From Methanolobus chelungpuianus (lineage in GTDB: Archaea; Halobacteriota; Methanosarcinia; Methanosarcinales; Methanosarcinaceae), in contig NZ_JTEO01000001.1 in the NCBI RefSeq assembly GCF_024500045.1, forward strand, positions 62,001-126,000: a DNA stretch of 64,000 bases, given 5' to 3'. Numbering within the stretch: the first letter of the stretch is position 1; every line of letters starts with the position of its first letter. The translations under genes were made by a program, and so were the position numbers. Below the pieces are notes generated by a model. That model saw nothing but the letters and a program-made list of their open reading frames with translations. It was not told where the DNA came from and made no database searches. This document shows, piece after piece, positions 63,397 to 64,000 of this stretch.

Positions 63397-64000
63397 ATGA
63401 GTGACAGGGAAGCAATCGAGGCGGCTCTTTTTGCTGCCGGTTCGGCTATTGATGCTGCAACACTGGCAAGACTGATCAACAAGCCCAAAAAGCAGGTCGT
63501 TCCAATAGTCAGGAGCCTGATCGATGATTATGCGGCACGCGAAAGTGGTATCGAGATACTCGATATTGGAGAACGCTACGTGATGCAGGTAAAACCGGCC
63601 TACACGGATATAGTGCGTCCATTCGCGCCCAAGGAGTTGAGCGCCCCGATGCTGCGCACCCTTTCCATGATAGCGTATCACCAGCCTATTGTCCAGTCGG
63701 ACCTGATAGACCAGCGGGGTAACTCCGCTTACGATCACATACGTGAGCTTAAGGAGAGAGGGCTCATCGAGGCAGTTCCCCACGGCAGGACCAAATTGCT
63801 GAAAACGGCTCCCCTGTTTGCGGATTATTTCGGGCTTGAGTCCAATGACCCTGAGCTTATCAAAAAGAAGATCGTGGAGCTTTCCAGACAGCAGAGCGGA
63901 CAGAGCGGTCTCAACAAATGGCTTGGGCGCAGGTTCGTAGGAGTCACTCCCATGTACGAGTCCCTTATGGAGATGTGCGGCATCCGTGAATACCGGGTCA
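63397..64000 (+). CDS. scpB: Segregation and condensation protein B (3' end outside window)
   Basis: The first 201 codons of ScpB: MSDREAIEAALFAAGSAIDA, two winged-helix domains (second near SAPMLRTLSMIAYHQPIVQSDL and RGNSAYDHIRELKERGLIEA), a pattern typical of the family. GAGGTG stands ten bases before the ATG. It lies 17 bases after scpA in the smc-scpA-scpB operon and binds the ScpA middle region. About the last few residues or a C-terminal tail lie beyond position 64,000; most ScpB proteins are 180-220 residues long. Confidence 0.93.
   Translation, partial: MSDREAIEAALFAAGSAIDAATLARLINKPKKQVVPIVRSLIDDYAARESGIEILDIGERYVMQVKPAYTDIVRPFAPKELSAPMLRTLSMIAYHQPIVQSDLIDQRGNSAYDHIRELKERGLIEAVPHGRTKLLKTAPLFADYFGLESNDPELIKKKIVELSRQQSGQSGLNKWLGRRFVGVTPMYESLMEMCGIREYRV

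Noticed and set aside
1-64000. CRISPR arrays, insertion sequences, prophage or integrase genes
   Set aside because: No spaced direct-repeat array, transposase, terminal inverted repeat pair or phage gene was seen on either strand.

Overview
The window is archaeal and almost certainly from a methanogen of the Methanosarcinales (or a close relative). The strongest reason is an intact block for activating methyl-coenzyme M reductase (13,040-21,552: a HAD phosphatase, AtwA, methanogenesis marker proteins 3, 6, 5, 15, 17 and 7, and an AhpD-like protein). Other archaeal signs are FEN-1, aIF5A, Mre11-Rad50, an archaeal presenilin, a DRG-type GTPase, a MoeA fused to a periplasmic-binding-like domain, TATA boxes in front of genes, and tRNA genes without encoded CCA. 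I cannot name the genus from sequence alone.

Layout. 1-2,914: hisF (cut by the window edge), a DUF6064 membrane protein, a DUF1614 membrane protein and a bifunctional-nuclease-domain protein. 2,999-12,922: a fused 5-oxoprolinase, a zinc-finger protein, a lipoprotein, the aIF5A-agmatinase pair, and a tightly overlapping run of membrane metalloprotease, MGMT and aldehyde:ferredoxin oxidoreductase. 13,040-21,552: the MCR-activation block, all on the + strand with overlaps or short gaps. 21,585-36,340: mostly single housekeeping genes (presenilin, FEN-1, phosphoglycerate mutase, MsrB, radical SAM, DRG GTPase, MoeA-PBP, IlvE, SOD) with tRNA-Gln(TTG) and tRNA-Arg(TCT). 36,681-44,010: PEP synthase, a coiled-coil protein, modABC with a ModE-like operator, and a cyclophilin.

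44,084-53,619 is the most unusual part. Twelve consecutive minus-strand genes form two tandem copies of the same six-gene module (F-E-D-C-B-A in transcription order). Every product begins with a short polar stretch and one hydrophobic helix, like type IV pilins, followed by a beta-rich, Asn/Ser/Thr-rich extracellular-type domain. Order, overlaps and start contexts are kept between copies although the proteins have diverged clearly. Each copy has an AT-rich TATA-like box about 30 bases before its first gene. No assembly ATPase, platform protein or prepilin peptidase lies in the window.

53,764-64,000 is a chromosome-maintenance block on the + strand: mre11-rad50 (4-base overlap), an unrecognised coiled-coil protein with YIVAE repeats, then smc-scpA-scpB (scpB cut by the window end).

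Functional links: modABC, MoeA-PBP and the AOR-family enzyme all concern molybdenum or tungsten; agmatinase next to aIF5A suggests polyamine supply for hypusination; the MCR block covers ATP-dependent activation of the nickel enzyme of methanogenesis.
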